A stretch of DNA of 64,000 bases from Kalaharituber pfeilii (Eukaryota; Ascomycota; Pezizomycetes; Pezizales; Pezizaceae): the NCBI GenBank assembly GCA_015179045.1, contig WHUZ01000001.1:124001-188000 (forward strand), written 5' to 3'. Below are positions 1 to 10,441 of the stretch, piece after piece. A model generated the notes under the pieces. It ran no database searches and was not told the origin of the DNA. It was given only the letters and a program-made list of their open reading frames with translations. The translations under genes and the position numbers were made by a program. How positions within the stretch are numbered: position 1 is the first letter of the stretch; the number at the start of each line of letters is the position of its first letter.

Positions 1-13
1 CTCGATAGAATAC

Positions 14-756
14 TCGATATAAGAATATCTTTGATATAAGAATATGACCAGCCCGCTCCTATATAAATTAAGAATATTTTCATTATAAGAAATATTCTTA
101 ATTTTTCTTGCTTAGTCATGTACATATTCTAATATCGAATGTGCAATAATACTAATTGGGGAGCTTATCGATAAGAGATACCCCGCCTCTCGGCATCATT
201 TCCATGTACCGTATACAGACACACTTGATCTAAATGTAATTCATCATTACGAGCAGCTGTAGAATTCTTTGAGTGTGGAATTTACTTAAGTGAACCTCCT
301 GATTCGATTCATATACTCATCATGCCTCCTGCTGGAGCTCCTAAATGTCAAAATTGGAACCAAGCTGAGCATCAAGATATACATGCAGCAGAAAATCCAA
401 ACTGTGGCTGGTGGGCAATCAAATGGTGGTATAGGCAAAAGGATCCAGATAAGACATGAACCTTTCAAACCAGTGATACAGCATACCAAGTAGACAAGAA
501 TCACAGACTTTCTTTCTTGTATGTATACCTACACTCCCAGTCGAAGAACAGATACCGATTGCCTGTATAACAATAGCAAAAGAGAACTAGCGATTGAGTA
601 GAATTTAGTGTATACCATATGCGAGTTTATCTAGGGATTTAGTGGTGGTATAGCTAGTGTCATGTATATTATATGACTGAATCTCCACTCTACTTGATAT
701 AAGAATATATTCGATATAAGAATATTTGCCTGCCACCTGATCATATTCTTATATCG
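14..756. repeat. AT-rich palindromic repeat cluster
   Basis: The motif GATATAAGAATAT occurs twice in tandem at 14-45 and again twice at 694-725. Each pair is followed by an inverted partner, near 125-140 and at 742-756. Each cluster could fold into a stem-loop and may be the remains of a short palindromic MITE. The DNA between them (150-690) holds only short open frames and no gene I can support. Confidence 0.4.
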
Positions 757-934
757 ACAGTGTACTGTATCCTGTATGGGGTGTATGATGTTGGTTCGCA
801 GGTGTGTCTTGCCAAACCCTTGCAGAACGTCGTTGCTCATATCAATTACTGCTGGCCGTGAAGCTATTTGACTAGCCCCTGACATAGCGGTGCCCATTGG
901 GATCTGTTGGTATGGAGAAAGGCATTTGTAGGAT

Positions 935-1545
935 CAGTGTTCCCAACGGGCCGGCCAGGCCAGGCCATTCAGGCTGCTTTGTGAGTTAAGTTATACAGTA
1001 GCTATATACAGAACGTACTCTAAATTCTACGTATACCTCATTCTCTAATGTTTAGGGTTTTGCTTGCTGATTTTACACCGCCAGTATCGCTTTCCATTAG
1101 CCCGCCAGTATCGCTTTCCATTAGCCATGCACAGCTTCACCATACTGTCAAATCCAACTCGCCAGATTTTTGTAACCCAAATTCCAGAAGACTCGATATC
1201 GGCATCAGATTGGACTGCACTATGGAGAGTGAAGAATACTAAAGGAATCATCATCACCAGTACCGGTGGTTGGAATGTCTGTCTCCCTGCAGTACTAATA
1301 AGAAATCAGTATATAGTCAAGCGGTACAAAAAAAAATTACTTACCTGAATACCTTCGAAAAGCGCTGCTCAATAAAAAAAAAGTCTAGATAGTTATCCGA
1401 AAATATTGAAAGGTTCATATTAAATCCGTGTCCAAGTAACCTGAAGGTGGCCCCTGAAATAGCCTCGTAACCAGCCCTCCTGCCCCTGAAATTGCTTGAA
1501 CGGTCTGAATGGCCTGGTCGGCGGCCTGGCCGGTTGGGAACACTG
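935..1545. mobile_element. Non-autonomous hAT-like element (MITE), 611 bp
   Basis: The ends are inverted repeats starting CAGTGTTCCCAAC. They extend imperfectly through a GGCC-rich stretch of about 45 bp at 935-980 and 1500-1545. The element is flanked by a perfect 8-bp direct repeat TGTAGGAT at 927-934 and 1546-1553. CAGTG ends with an 8-bp target duplication are typical of the hAT superfamily. No transposase is present. Inside, near 1078-1125, a 24-bp unit beginning CGCCAGTATCG is tandemly doubled. Confidence 0.8.
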
Positions 1546-1553
1546 TGTAGGAT

Positions 1554-2659
1554 TGGGGCCTGACACTAGAAAGAAGATAGTGGTCACCATTTGGGTAAGA
1601 AGGCAATGGTATACATTGTGCATATAGTCTGCATAAGATACCTCTTGTACCTCTGAGGGATTGATAGATAACACGGAGGAAAAAGGACAAGCTCGCCTTC
1701 TCAATTCATAGGTTACCCCTGTCTGGTGCGATCCACAACTTAAACTCATCAAGGTCCTTGAGTTGCCCTGCCATGGCGAACAGCTGCATGCGAGGTCACG
1801 TGACCAAAAAAAAAAAAAAAAAAGGGTCCTTGAGTTTCCCTGCCCCACCGATAAGCTCCCCAACTCTGACCAGATAGCACCTACCTTACTCAAATTCCAT
1901 TTGTCCCTTCTCATATATGGGGATGCAAGGAGCTATTTTGACCTTGCATGGGGAGCCCACTTGAGGCTCAGCCAATAATGTTTCCAATGCCTTATCCGCA
2001 GTTGCTGGGGTACTTTTTCTTCAAAGGCTTCCGGGGGAAGAGTGTCAAGTGATGTAAGTGCAGCCTTGGACTCTTCGACGTTGATCGCTTGGGCCAAAAG
2101 CTCCCAGAGTCTCACACGGTATCGTGCTGCACTCCTTGGTCCGCTGGAGGAATTTGTTAGCTTTTCAGCATCAGAAGTGGCATAAAGAGTTCATTTGTGG
2201 CTGGAGCAACGGACCGCGGCAGTCCCACAGAACTGATTGTAGTGTAGCAGACGGTAAATGTAGGCTTATTTGACTGGCCAGCCATACTATTTGCAGAGGC
2301 GACGGTTTGAAGATGGATGAGTTAGCTACAGTATCAGTACTCCTGTGAGAAGAGCAAGGGAAGGACAACACCTACGTAGATCCGCGTCCACTCCGCACCG
2401 CAGCTGGAGCCGCTGCGGTGCGGAGTGTGAAATAATGTATGATTGTGTGGAGGTTGATGCACTTCTTGATCGAAGATTAAGAAGATACGGAGCAGGAGGA
2501 GCACTGGAGCAGAAGCCATTCTCCCCTCCTCATCTGAACTAGTGTGGCTTGTCAAGTGCCCTTCATACCATAGAACATACTTAAGAAACTGTACTGGGTA
2601 GTTCACGGCTCATACAAGTATCTATCGCTTGTCCATCATAAAGTTCCCACAGGTAGAGG
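1554..2659. other. Intergenic stretch without a supported gene
   Basis: Apart from the family A mini-insertion at 1765-1824, this stretch has only short overlapping open frames on both strands, with no recognisable domain. A local palindrome GCACCGCAGCTGGAGCCGC lies near 2394-2412. I see no convincing gene. Confidence 0.4.
1765..1824 (+). mobile_element. Family A hairpin mini-insertion (LINE-mobilised)
   Basis: A core of about 42 bp starts CCCTGCCATGG and ends near GGTCACGTGAC, followed by an A-run. It is flanked by the 12-bp direct repeat GGTCCTTGAGTT at 1753-1764 and 1825-1836. Poly(A) and a variable target duplication indicate target-primed reverse transcription. The core can form a stem between CCCTGC and a GC-rich segment near its 3' end. 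Confidence 0.85.
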
Positions 2660-2869
2660 CAATGAATCCAACAGGCCAGGCCAACCGGAGGCCTGGACTG
2701 GCCTGGACCGTGAAATTCTGGGCCTGGCCTGGCCTGAAACAATCAGGCCAATCAGGCCATTTACGTATATTCAAGCGATTTTGGAATTTAACCCAGGTGA
2801 ATTAGATTTTAATAATCCTGGATATTTCCACTATCAGTAATTGACAGTTGCGCATCAGGTATCATCATC

Positions 2870-2930
2870 TGCCCTGCCATGGCGAACAGCTACAAGCGGG
2901 GTCACGTGATATTAAAAAAAAAAAAAAAAA
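2870..2930 (+). mobile_element. Family A hairpin mini-insertion, nested in hAT-like element
   Basis: The sequence runs from CCCTGCCATGG to GGTCACGTGATATT plus poly(A). It is flanked by a 13-bp direct repeat AGGTATCATCATC at 2857-2869 and 2931-2943. The total of 61 bp matches the other copies. It inserted after the host element. Confidence 0.88.
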
Positions 2931-3170
2931 AGGTATCATCATCGAAGAATTGGGTCCAGTCTGTTGTATTATCTGGAAGGTCCATCATTTCTAAATTATT
3001 TCTTAGTACATATACTTGAATACAAAGTGTGATACATACTTGACAAAAGTCGTAGACCGCTGCTGTTTAAAATTCTAGACATACGGGAGATTCTACTCAT
3101 CTAAATACTCAAACAATCTGGTAAATGCTGGCCTCAATTCAGCTGGATAGCTCTGGAGTGATTCGTTTAA

Positions 3171-3331
3171 TTGGCCTGAACCGGCCTGATTGACCTGAAC
3201 CGGCCTGATTGACCTGAACCGGCCTGATTGACCTGAACCGGCCTGATTGACCTGAACCGGCCTGATTGACCTGAACCGGCCTGATTGACCTGAACCGGCC
3301 TGATTGGCCTGGACCGGCCTGGTTGGCCTGA
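3171..3331. repeat. 19-bp minisatellite
   Basis: About seven near-perfect copies of CGGCCTGATTGACCTGAAC run in tandem from about 3182 to 3314, with degenerate units on both sides. The array lies inside the 2660-3398 element. Short peptide repeats appear in translation, but this is not a gene. Confidence 0.85.
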
Positions 3332-3524
3332 TTCATGTGGATCAGGCCGGTCCAGGCGGTTTCAGTCCAATGCAGATCACGGCCTGTTGGATTCATTGCG
3401 TAGAGGCAAACGCTTGGTAGTTAACAACCCGAATACAGTCAGAGAGCGGTTTCGGCACACCGATCATAAAGCCTTCAACATCTTGTTTCTCAATGGCATT
3501 CAATACTACGCAAACGGCGATGAA

Positions 3525-4477
3525 TCAACTTGCATGAGCTCCCACCGCAGCCTTCCGTCTCCGCCTCATTTGATCTAGAACAGCTATAATTGTAGCAAGT
3601 GCGCTCACAATACCAACGACAATACCAGCAATTTCCCCCTTTGAAAACCCATCCTTCCCATCGCCACTCCCATCCCCTCCTGTGGAGGTTCCTGCGTCGC
3701 TAGAGGTTTCGGTCTTATTTGGCACCACGGTTGTTGTGGAAACCTCCGTCAACCGCACTGTGGGTTCGTAAATGGACGAAGATATTTGTTCAGAATTCAG
3801 GGCATCGGAAAAAGTGTCGGAAAAGGGTACTGTAGGCACAGCAAGGTTTGTAGTTTTGGACGCTGAAGTTGTAAAGCGTGCGGAACGGCGTGATGTGGAT
3901 TTTGATCCCGACTATACATGTATAAAGAATTAGTGATGTTCAGAAGAAACAGAAACTTTGATATTGCTATTGCCATTCCTGCACGTTTATGTACTGGAAA
4001 CCGAGCTGACAGCAAAGTCACATAGACCTGGTGTATGGTTTTGATGTTTTCCCTTCGGCAACTGCGACCGCTCTCTGATCATGGTAGTATTCAGTGGGAG
4101 GTACGTACAAGTTCATAACCCTTCATCTGACAATACTGTATAAACAATTCTTCTGCAGTATCAGGGTCACCGGAGATGTAAGGGCATTCAAGGACTGCAC
4201 AACTTCGTGCTCTGCCTTGCGCTTCCTTCCATTTTGCCGGGCTGCATAGGCACTTGTTTGTCGCACAGCCAGCGGTGATATCCTGGCAAAAGAACGTCCG
4301 AGAACACCGGAGGAAACAATCTGCTAAGCATTTGGGATAAGCATCCCAATCCACATCGAGATCTCCGAAGTTGATGAGGTCGTCATTGTTTTCTTGTCCA
4401 CAAGACACCCCAATCAGGATGAGAATTAGTTGGAGGCTTAGGCTTAACCAGTGCCATGTGCCCAAGTAAGGATCCAT
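3525..4477 (-). CDS. CFEM-domain single-pass membrane protein
   Basis: Two exons, 4477-4109 and 3911-3525, join in phase across a 197-bp intron (GTACGT...TATAG) to give 251 residues. Residues 1-26 form a signal peptide. Cysteines at 50, 54, 58, 64, 71, 76, 78, 93, 98 and 116 follow the CFEM plan, including the C-x-C pair and an Asp at 66. A Ser/Thr-rich linker (124-215) follows, then a membrane segment (about 217-235) and a basic tail RRRRK (239-243). CFEM proteins are fungal cell-surface or secreted proteins; some bind haem iron and others act in host interaction. Here the domain would face outward, anchored by the transmembrane helix rather than by a GPI signal. The large intron could hide a further small exon. 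The hAT-like element ends only about 125 bp past the stop codon. Confidence 0.8.
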
Positions 4478-6500
4478 TTTATGTATAGGTGTAAATGTAG
4501 CTCAGGTGAAAGGCTGAAGAGAAGTAAACTGAAAAATAAACATCTACGCCGCCTGACGGTTACACAAAGTTAACCTGCATACCCCCCTAGATCAGCGAAG
4601 CCACAAGGCAATTCTTGGACATCACTTGCAGACATTTGCCAAAATAAGATAGGGGTACTGAAAGACATACCCACTTTATGTGATGCCAAACTTACACTGA
4701 TATTTTACTGGTTGTTGCTCATGTTACACAACGTAGAACATGATCAAGCTGTAATCATTAGCCTAATAAATTATACCATATAGCTGGATTTTTAATCTTC
4801 AGACAAACTGACAAGTAGTTTTCAGACTACAAGTATGTGATCGGATACTGTCGGAGATGAAAAATCGCGAATACTTTTTGGTCGAAAATCTACACAACAA
4901 ATTGCCATAAAAAACAAGTATTCGCACGGAGGCTTGCAATTCTTAAGGAAACCGAGTCATGTAGGTACTGGCGAATATTCGTAAGATACTTTGGGCAAAT
5001 GTCAGTTCAAATTCGTGGCATAAGACGATTGAACAGAGTAGGATGAATAGAACTTAGGTAAGTACTGACCTGAATTATGTAATTCCGCTCGAGGAATCTT
5101 AGCAAAGTCCAAAACTGAGAACTGCGCCTTTGATACTAGTATGCTTGTAGGTGGTTGGGTCGCAGAGAATTCCTCCATAATTCCAGCTTTTCCAACATCA
5201 CCATAATTTCGCAGTATGTGTAATTCAATGTTGCTGTGACAACGGTAGCTCTGTTTACATGAAACTCGGAGAATTTTGAAAAAAAACCCGCTTACGTTAG
5301 GCATATCCTTAAGCAGATGCCTACAACTATTTAATGAAGTCGTATTTCCCCAAGACTGGTGGATAATTAATTCGTATTGTGGAAAACTGCCCCACAAATT
5401 TGCAATTCCATAGGTTATCATAGACACAAGCATGACTATTTTTCCCATAGCATTTATTACCGCCACTCTATTTGATACATTTATTCAAGCAGGTCACTAT
5501 GCAATTGAACAACCAGCATTAAGGGCGGTAAAAGGAATTTCAATGAAGACAGCTCATGTTCCAAATCTCATTTCGATTATTGAGTCCCCTCGCTGACGGA
5601 CGATTTTATTGCTACAACTAACCGTGACATCATACTCACTCCATGAATGTCAACCATGTTCACTATGAAGCCTTTTCCTCTCGGAGAATCCAATAACAAT
5701 TGGGATCTTTCACTGTCTTCAAAACCATATTAATCGATGTCGATTACCTTGGCCATTGCGGTGATTGCTGCGCTACCGGATATGCATTCATGATCATCGA
5801 CCAAGATTTCGTCAACCTACAACGCCTGGCATTGACTGCAGGTCGGGGCTCAATAAAACGGCTCAAACACCGATGCTAGTACTGAGCCTCAATGAGAGGC
5901 TGCATACTGTTAACGCCGAACAGAGTGCGCGAGTTTAGAATGTTATCTCAATAACCAGATATTTTGTTCCCATATTACTGCAGGTGAAAATAATGGTCGT
6001 TCGGTTTTTGTTTTTTTCCGAAAGTAGGGAGATATAGAATTTGATTTTCATTCCAGATACTAAAAGTCATGGTTGATAATAGAATTATGCTTTCAAGGAT
6101 AGAAGAAGTTAAGGACAACCAGGCCCTCACAATCGAGAGGATGCGCTGCAATGGGCATTGCTTACCATAGTCCAAGGGACTCATGGTTCTCCACGTAGTG
6201 GGCAAATTTTCAACGCCTGCCATTGACCGCAGAGCTGGATGAGACAACCTCAATCGAGTGCTTGCAGTTAGTAAGAAGGTTGGCTTGCACACGCTGGAAA
6301 AAATAAAACCTCTTATTGCCCTTCCAGTTAACACCGTTCTACATGAGCACCGGATTATTATCATCCAAGAACCCTCAAACTTACTCCAAACAGCCAATCT
6401 CCGGCACATTCCGCGGAGGACGGGATATCTTTGGAAGAAACAACGTGGGAGGGGATAACTTTTGGAAAGGGAAAAGCTATTAGAAAAGGGAGGAAAACTG
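4478..6500. other. Gene-poor stretch with one weak open frame
   Basis: At 5002-5466 on the minus strand a 154-codon frame starts with a hydrophobic, signal-like stretch and contains NVS and NTT sites. I do not recognise it, and a possible donor GTAAGC lies inside it. A second minus-strand frame, 5975-6409, shows no domain. A stretch near 5825-5860 resembles 6210-6250, suggesting an old local repeat. No gene is firmly supported. Confidence 0.3.
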
Positions 6501-6549
6501 AAACGGTTAGAGTTAGTTTCGATGAGAACTTAACCTTCAGTGAACATTG

Positions 6550-7260
6550 TTGAAGTAGAATACAAGGGTGAGGAAAATGGCGACCGGATTGGGGAACAGC
6601 AATGGGGGTATGAGCCTAAGAAGCCGGAGGAGTATGTCTACGGGAATGATTAGGATTATAGAAATATGGAGATGCGAGATAGGGTGGAAGGGACAGAAAG
6701 AGTGGAAGGAGGAGATGGAGAGACTCCATGGCCAATGCCAGTCGCCCTAAAAAAGCAACCGGAGGGTATTGGAGCCGGATAGAAGTTACGACTTAATAGT
6801 CGAGGTAAAAGAAATGGAAACGATCCTGGAAGTGGCACAAATGCGAGCAGCAAAATGAAAGATTAAGAATCCATCAATACTGCACATGCGATGGACAAGG
6901 GACATTAGTGGAATTGAGAAGGAGGAAGGGAGAGAATGGGCATATTGGGGATTACAATGCGCAACGGTGAAGGAGGATGGACTTAAAGCAGTGAGTCAAG
7001 AGAGAGCTGAGGATGGGAGTGCGAGATGATGGAAATGGCTGTGAAGGAAATTTGGGAGTTAGAAAGAGGCAGAATGGCGAGACGGGCTGAAGGAGATAGG
7101 AAAGATAGATTCCGACAGTGTGGGAGGGGAGAGATACAAACCGGGAGCCATCTAGTTTTTGAGTGCGAAGCGCAGGGAGGAATATTGGAGGGCCTCCGGG
7201 AGTGGGATAGAGAAAGTGGATAAAATGGGAAGACGAAGGAAAATGGGGGGTATGGGATGA
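6550..7260 (+). mobile_element. Decayed LINE ORF2 C-terminal fragment
   Basis: This purine-rich block has broken frames. The piece at 7026-7223 contains a zinc-knuckle-like pattern (CGRGEIQTGSHLVFEC) like the C-terminal tail of fungal LINE polyproteins. The minus-strand fragments at 54440-54830 and 61150-61300 show related C-x-C-G...H...C patterns. It is a relic with no intact reading frame. Confidence 0.4.
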
Positions 7261-8022
7261 GTTACATTTTTCAATCATATCCGGTATTATGGGAGATCAC
7301 AAGAAAGGGGGAGAAAGAATCGGTCAAGTAGTCACTGTAGGGTTGTATTTTACTTCTACCTACCTCCAATCTCTGAGGGCATTACCGGGGACCCTACAAT
7401 AGCATCGTGATGCAAGCGGGGTTATTTGGTGTAACAAAAAACCGAGGAAAACCCTACATTTTCTGAAAATCTACCTTCACGCTCGACAATAACGATAAGC
7501 TTTGCTGCCGTGCGTTTTTACGTACATCTAGCAGAACATGCAACAGGTCAAAAAGGTTTTTTTTGGCAGATGATTAAGATAGCTGCTTAAAGATGAGACC
7601 ATAACGCACCTGCAAAATATACAGGCTAGGATGAAAATGTTGCTTATACAGTCCAAGATTGACGAAGGGAATGGATGGAAGGAACTGACAGCCTCGCTGT
7701 GGGACACTGGTGCTAGTCCGCAAATTGCAATGCCAAAGTGGGCAATTGACAAACAGAGAGCTGGTGAATCGCTGGACTTAGCTTTACCAAGTAATTGAAC
7801 ATGCGTGATGGTTTGGTAGAGCATTAGCTAGGGCTGACCCCACATATGTATCTTTTTTTTTCATGTATCAGTGCCACCCTGCAGGCTATAACAAGATCAT
7901 ATCATCACACAAAAGTATTTGCGAAACCGTTCTTGGTAACTCCAGATATCAACTACCATGCCACGTAATTATTTACTTTTCACAAGGATATCGACGCCAT
8001 GGCTCCCAGAAACCCCCAGTAA
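7261..8022. other. Intergenic, no gene seen
   Basis: Only short unrelated frames are present; the longest is on the minus strand at 7528-7824, a Cys- and Ser-rich 98-codon frame without a recognisable domain. Nothing is supported here. Confidence 0.35.
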
Positions 8023-8340
8023 ATGCCCAACCCAGATATTGGAATGCGACGAGCTTGTCCACCCTTCCGTGATATCAGCAATGAGTATAAATCTCCATTG
8101 TCAAATATACTATCAAAGCAGTGGAAGCGAATCGAACTAGTATCTTTACCTAGATCAGGGCGACCTAGGAGGATTATTGTGCGGATTGATCAAAGATTGC
8201 GTAGAGCTAGCTGACAGGACCGCTCATCCACTTATGCAACTTTGCGTCGTGACATTGCACCACGGGTTAATAGGCGTAAAATCTACTGGAGGTCAAAGGC
8301 AGCACACATCCGAAAATATCACAAGAAACCTCGACCCTGT
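8023..8340 (+). pseudogene. Tc1/mariner-type transposase N-terminal fragment
   Basis: The frame contains PRSGRPRR followed by R-rich text, one in-frame stop near 8212, and then TYATLRRDIAP in the same frame. This fits the second helix-turn-helix of Tc1/mariner transposases (GRP box, then a Ty-x-L segment). The DDE catalytic domain does not follow, so this is a 3'-truncated relic. Autonomous relatives could have mobilised the TA-flanked MITEs in this window; that link is inference. Confidence 0.6.
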
Positions 8341-8645
8341 TGTACCGGCGAAGTAATCCCGGCACCGCATGTGGATAGATTATGAAACCAGCGGATAGTT
8401 GAGCGGGTCAGCGAATAGTTAAGCAGGTGAAATGGCGGAACCAGCGGATTGTCTATGTTATTTGTATTCCTATGCATATCTCCGTTGTCGGAAAATTGTC
8501 GGTCGGCAGTGAAAAATATATAAGGCGGTGGGTCATGTAGGTATTTTGATCAATTGAATTTGTCTATTTCTTTCCTCCGCTCGAGAGCGTGAAGCTTCAA
8601 ATCCTACACTGTTTTATATCGGGATACGATCTAGCTTGTTATTAT

Positions 8646-9812
8646 TTAATGTCCCCGACGGTGCCTGGCTATCGCACATTTTCCGGGACTATACGCAGTA
8701 TAAGACTTTACATAGGAAACGGGGTTGCCCCCTCTAGGAAAGAAAAGCAAAAACAAAAGCAAAGAAAAAATGAATTCCCCCAGCAATCCTCCCATCGCCT
8801 CCTTCCACCCTCCTACCCTTGGCCCCGCAAAGTTGGCAGGCCGAATCCGCTCTGCTACCCTCATGCAGAAATTCTGCGTCCTGGACCACTCCTCTTTCCC
8901 GAACCAGATATCAAAATCTGTGGGTACCACCCGCCCATTCCTGCGCGTCCCATAGAGGCCTTCCTCTAGTCTCTCCCTCTTGAGCTTCCGGCATTTCCGC
9001 ATGATATGATCTCTCATTGCCGGCTTGTCTTTCCCACAGAGAGGGCACGCTACCCTCTTGCGAGATGTCTCCATGAACGCTCTCACTCCCTTGTTGGTCC
9101 AGTACCGCAGCCCTAGACCCCGCGCCTTTGCCCCCAAGTCCTTCGCAAACTCCACTCCATCTCGTGCCCTAACTTCTGCGACCGTAAGTTGGCCGGGGAC
9201 CCCCTGCATCCTCCACCCCGGTTCTACTACTGCCCTCTTGGCCTCTTTGTCCGCTCTCTCGTTCCCAGCAATCCCCAGATGTGCCGGAACCCAGATTATA
9301 TATCCTGCTATGCCTTTATCCGCCAGCTTGCTGTTCATCCTGAGGAGTTCGTGCTCCAATCTTGAGCGTGCTTTGCACTGTCCGTCCAACGCTGTCCGTA
9401 CCACATATTGTGAGTCTGTCAGGACATACATCTTTCCTTTTCCGAGGCCCCTATCAGCTCGCAAGAGCGCCACCCGGCATGCCTCCAAAACCGCAGCTAG
9501 CTCAGCTACGTCGTTGTCATATGTGTCCGGCAATGCTACCCTGTATGCCTCATACCTGTTTGACTCTTGCTCACTCACACCCCCATATGCTCCCAGTGTC
9601 GGCCTGTGGACTCTAACTGCTGCTGCCCCTACTCCAGCCTCTGAGCGGCTCCCATCCGTATACCACACCTGTGCCCCACTCCAAACCTGCTCTTCTTCCC
9701 ACACTGCCACTGCAGCAATCCACCGTTCACATTCCTCCTCCTTTGGCCGCCTCTGCTCCGGGACCTCTCCGGGCAGGCCAGTCTCTTTAATTGCACTGAT
9801 ATTGTCCTGTAA
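8646..9812 (-). mobile_element. LINE fragment: RNase H domain and C-terminal zinc knuckle of ORF2
   Basis: One open frame of 388 codons from 9812 to 8646 encodes a type I RNase H domain. It has Asp in YTDGS (residue 53), Glu 104, Asp in LTDSQ (133), His 178 and Asp 188 in NERADKEA, so all catalytic acids are present. A C-P-L-C...H...C zinc knuckle follows at about residues 256-274. This is the layout of the C-terminus of Tad1-type fungal non-LTR retrotransposons, where RNase H follows the reverse transcriptase. The reverse transcriptase is missing and a stop codon lies just upstream, so the copy is 5' truncated. The long plus-strand frame across the same DNA (9025-9942) is its antisense shadow. 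The good catalytic residues suggest a fairly young copy. Confidence 0.85.
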
Positions 9813-10052
9813 TTATACTCAATTACTGCTGTCTGGGAATAGGAGGACCAGCGTTCAGCACAGCATCCAGTCCAGGGTCTACTCAAATCCAGTAAAATTC
9901 GGTTCAGGAACCAGCGGAAGAGTAAAACGGAGAGAAAAATGAAGAAGGTGGAGAGCGAATCAACTACTGCTGCTGGAAGGAACATTTGGAATAGATGCGA
10001 GGTATGGAGGGGGAAGTGGCAGGGGGGCTGGAAACGATATATATGCCACCGG

Positions 10053-10437
10053 TGTGATGACGGCTCAACAGCATCCACTGTTTCGCACGGGTACCGGTGT
10101 CTAGAGCTGGCGGAATGAAGCCTCACAGGCGGCCTCAATAATCAAATGCTAAGGAAAGGGTCTTCAATTGTCTTGTCTGTGCGTGTCCATATCTGTCCAT
10201 GTCTGTATATCTCCGTGTATGTCTGTATCCATGTCTGTTGCTGCTTGCTTGCCTCCACAGTCCTATCTACATACAATTTATAGACCACCTTCGCCTCCCA
10301 ACTGAGCCTATACATACATATCTCGCTTCTTAATCATAATTTTCTTCCCATGTGTCATCATGTGGCCCTACCGCTGAGTACCGCTCCGGCCCGCGTATGG
10401 CCTTATTCTTTCCATCGGTACCGTGGTTACCACCACA
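10053..10437 (+). mobile_element. Solo LTR, family 1, 385 bp
   Basis: The repeat starts TGTGATGACGG and ends GTTACCACCACA. It is flanked by the 4-bp direct repeat CCGG at 10049-10052 and 10438-10441. Closely similar sequences with their own 4-bp duplications occur at 42483-42859 and 43956-44427. TG..CA ends, this length and no internal region indicate a solo LTR left by recombination. Orientation is arbitrary. Confidence 0.8.
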
Positions 10438-10441
10438 CCGG

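Larger units (their letters stand above)
2660..3398. mobile_element. hAT-like non-autonomous element with internal minisatellite, 739 bp
   Basis: The ends are perfect 18-bp inverted repeats starting CAATGAATCC (2660-2677 and 3381-3398). The flanks GGTAGAGG (2652-2659) and CGTAGAGG (3399-3406) make an 8-bp target duplication with one mismatch. CA(A/G)TG ends and 8-bp duplications fit hAT. The interior is rich in GGCCTG/CAGGCC motifs at both ends, like the subterminal repeats of the 935-1545 element. A later family A mini-insertion sits inside at 2870-2930. Confidence 0.7.

Noticed and set aside
9025..9942. Long plus-strand open frame of 305 codons
   Set aside because: It is antisense to the RNase H frame, which has all catalytic residues and a zinc knuckle; the plus-strand product is low-complexity Ser/Thr/Arg text.
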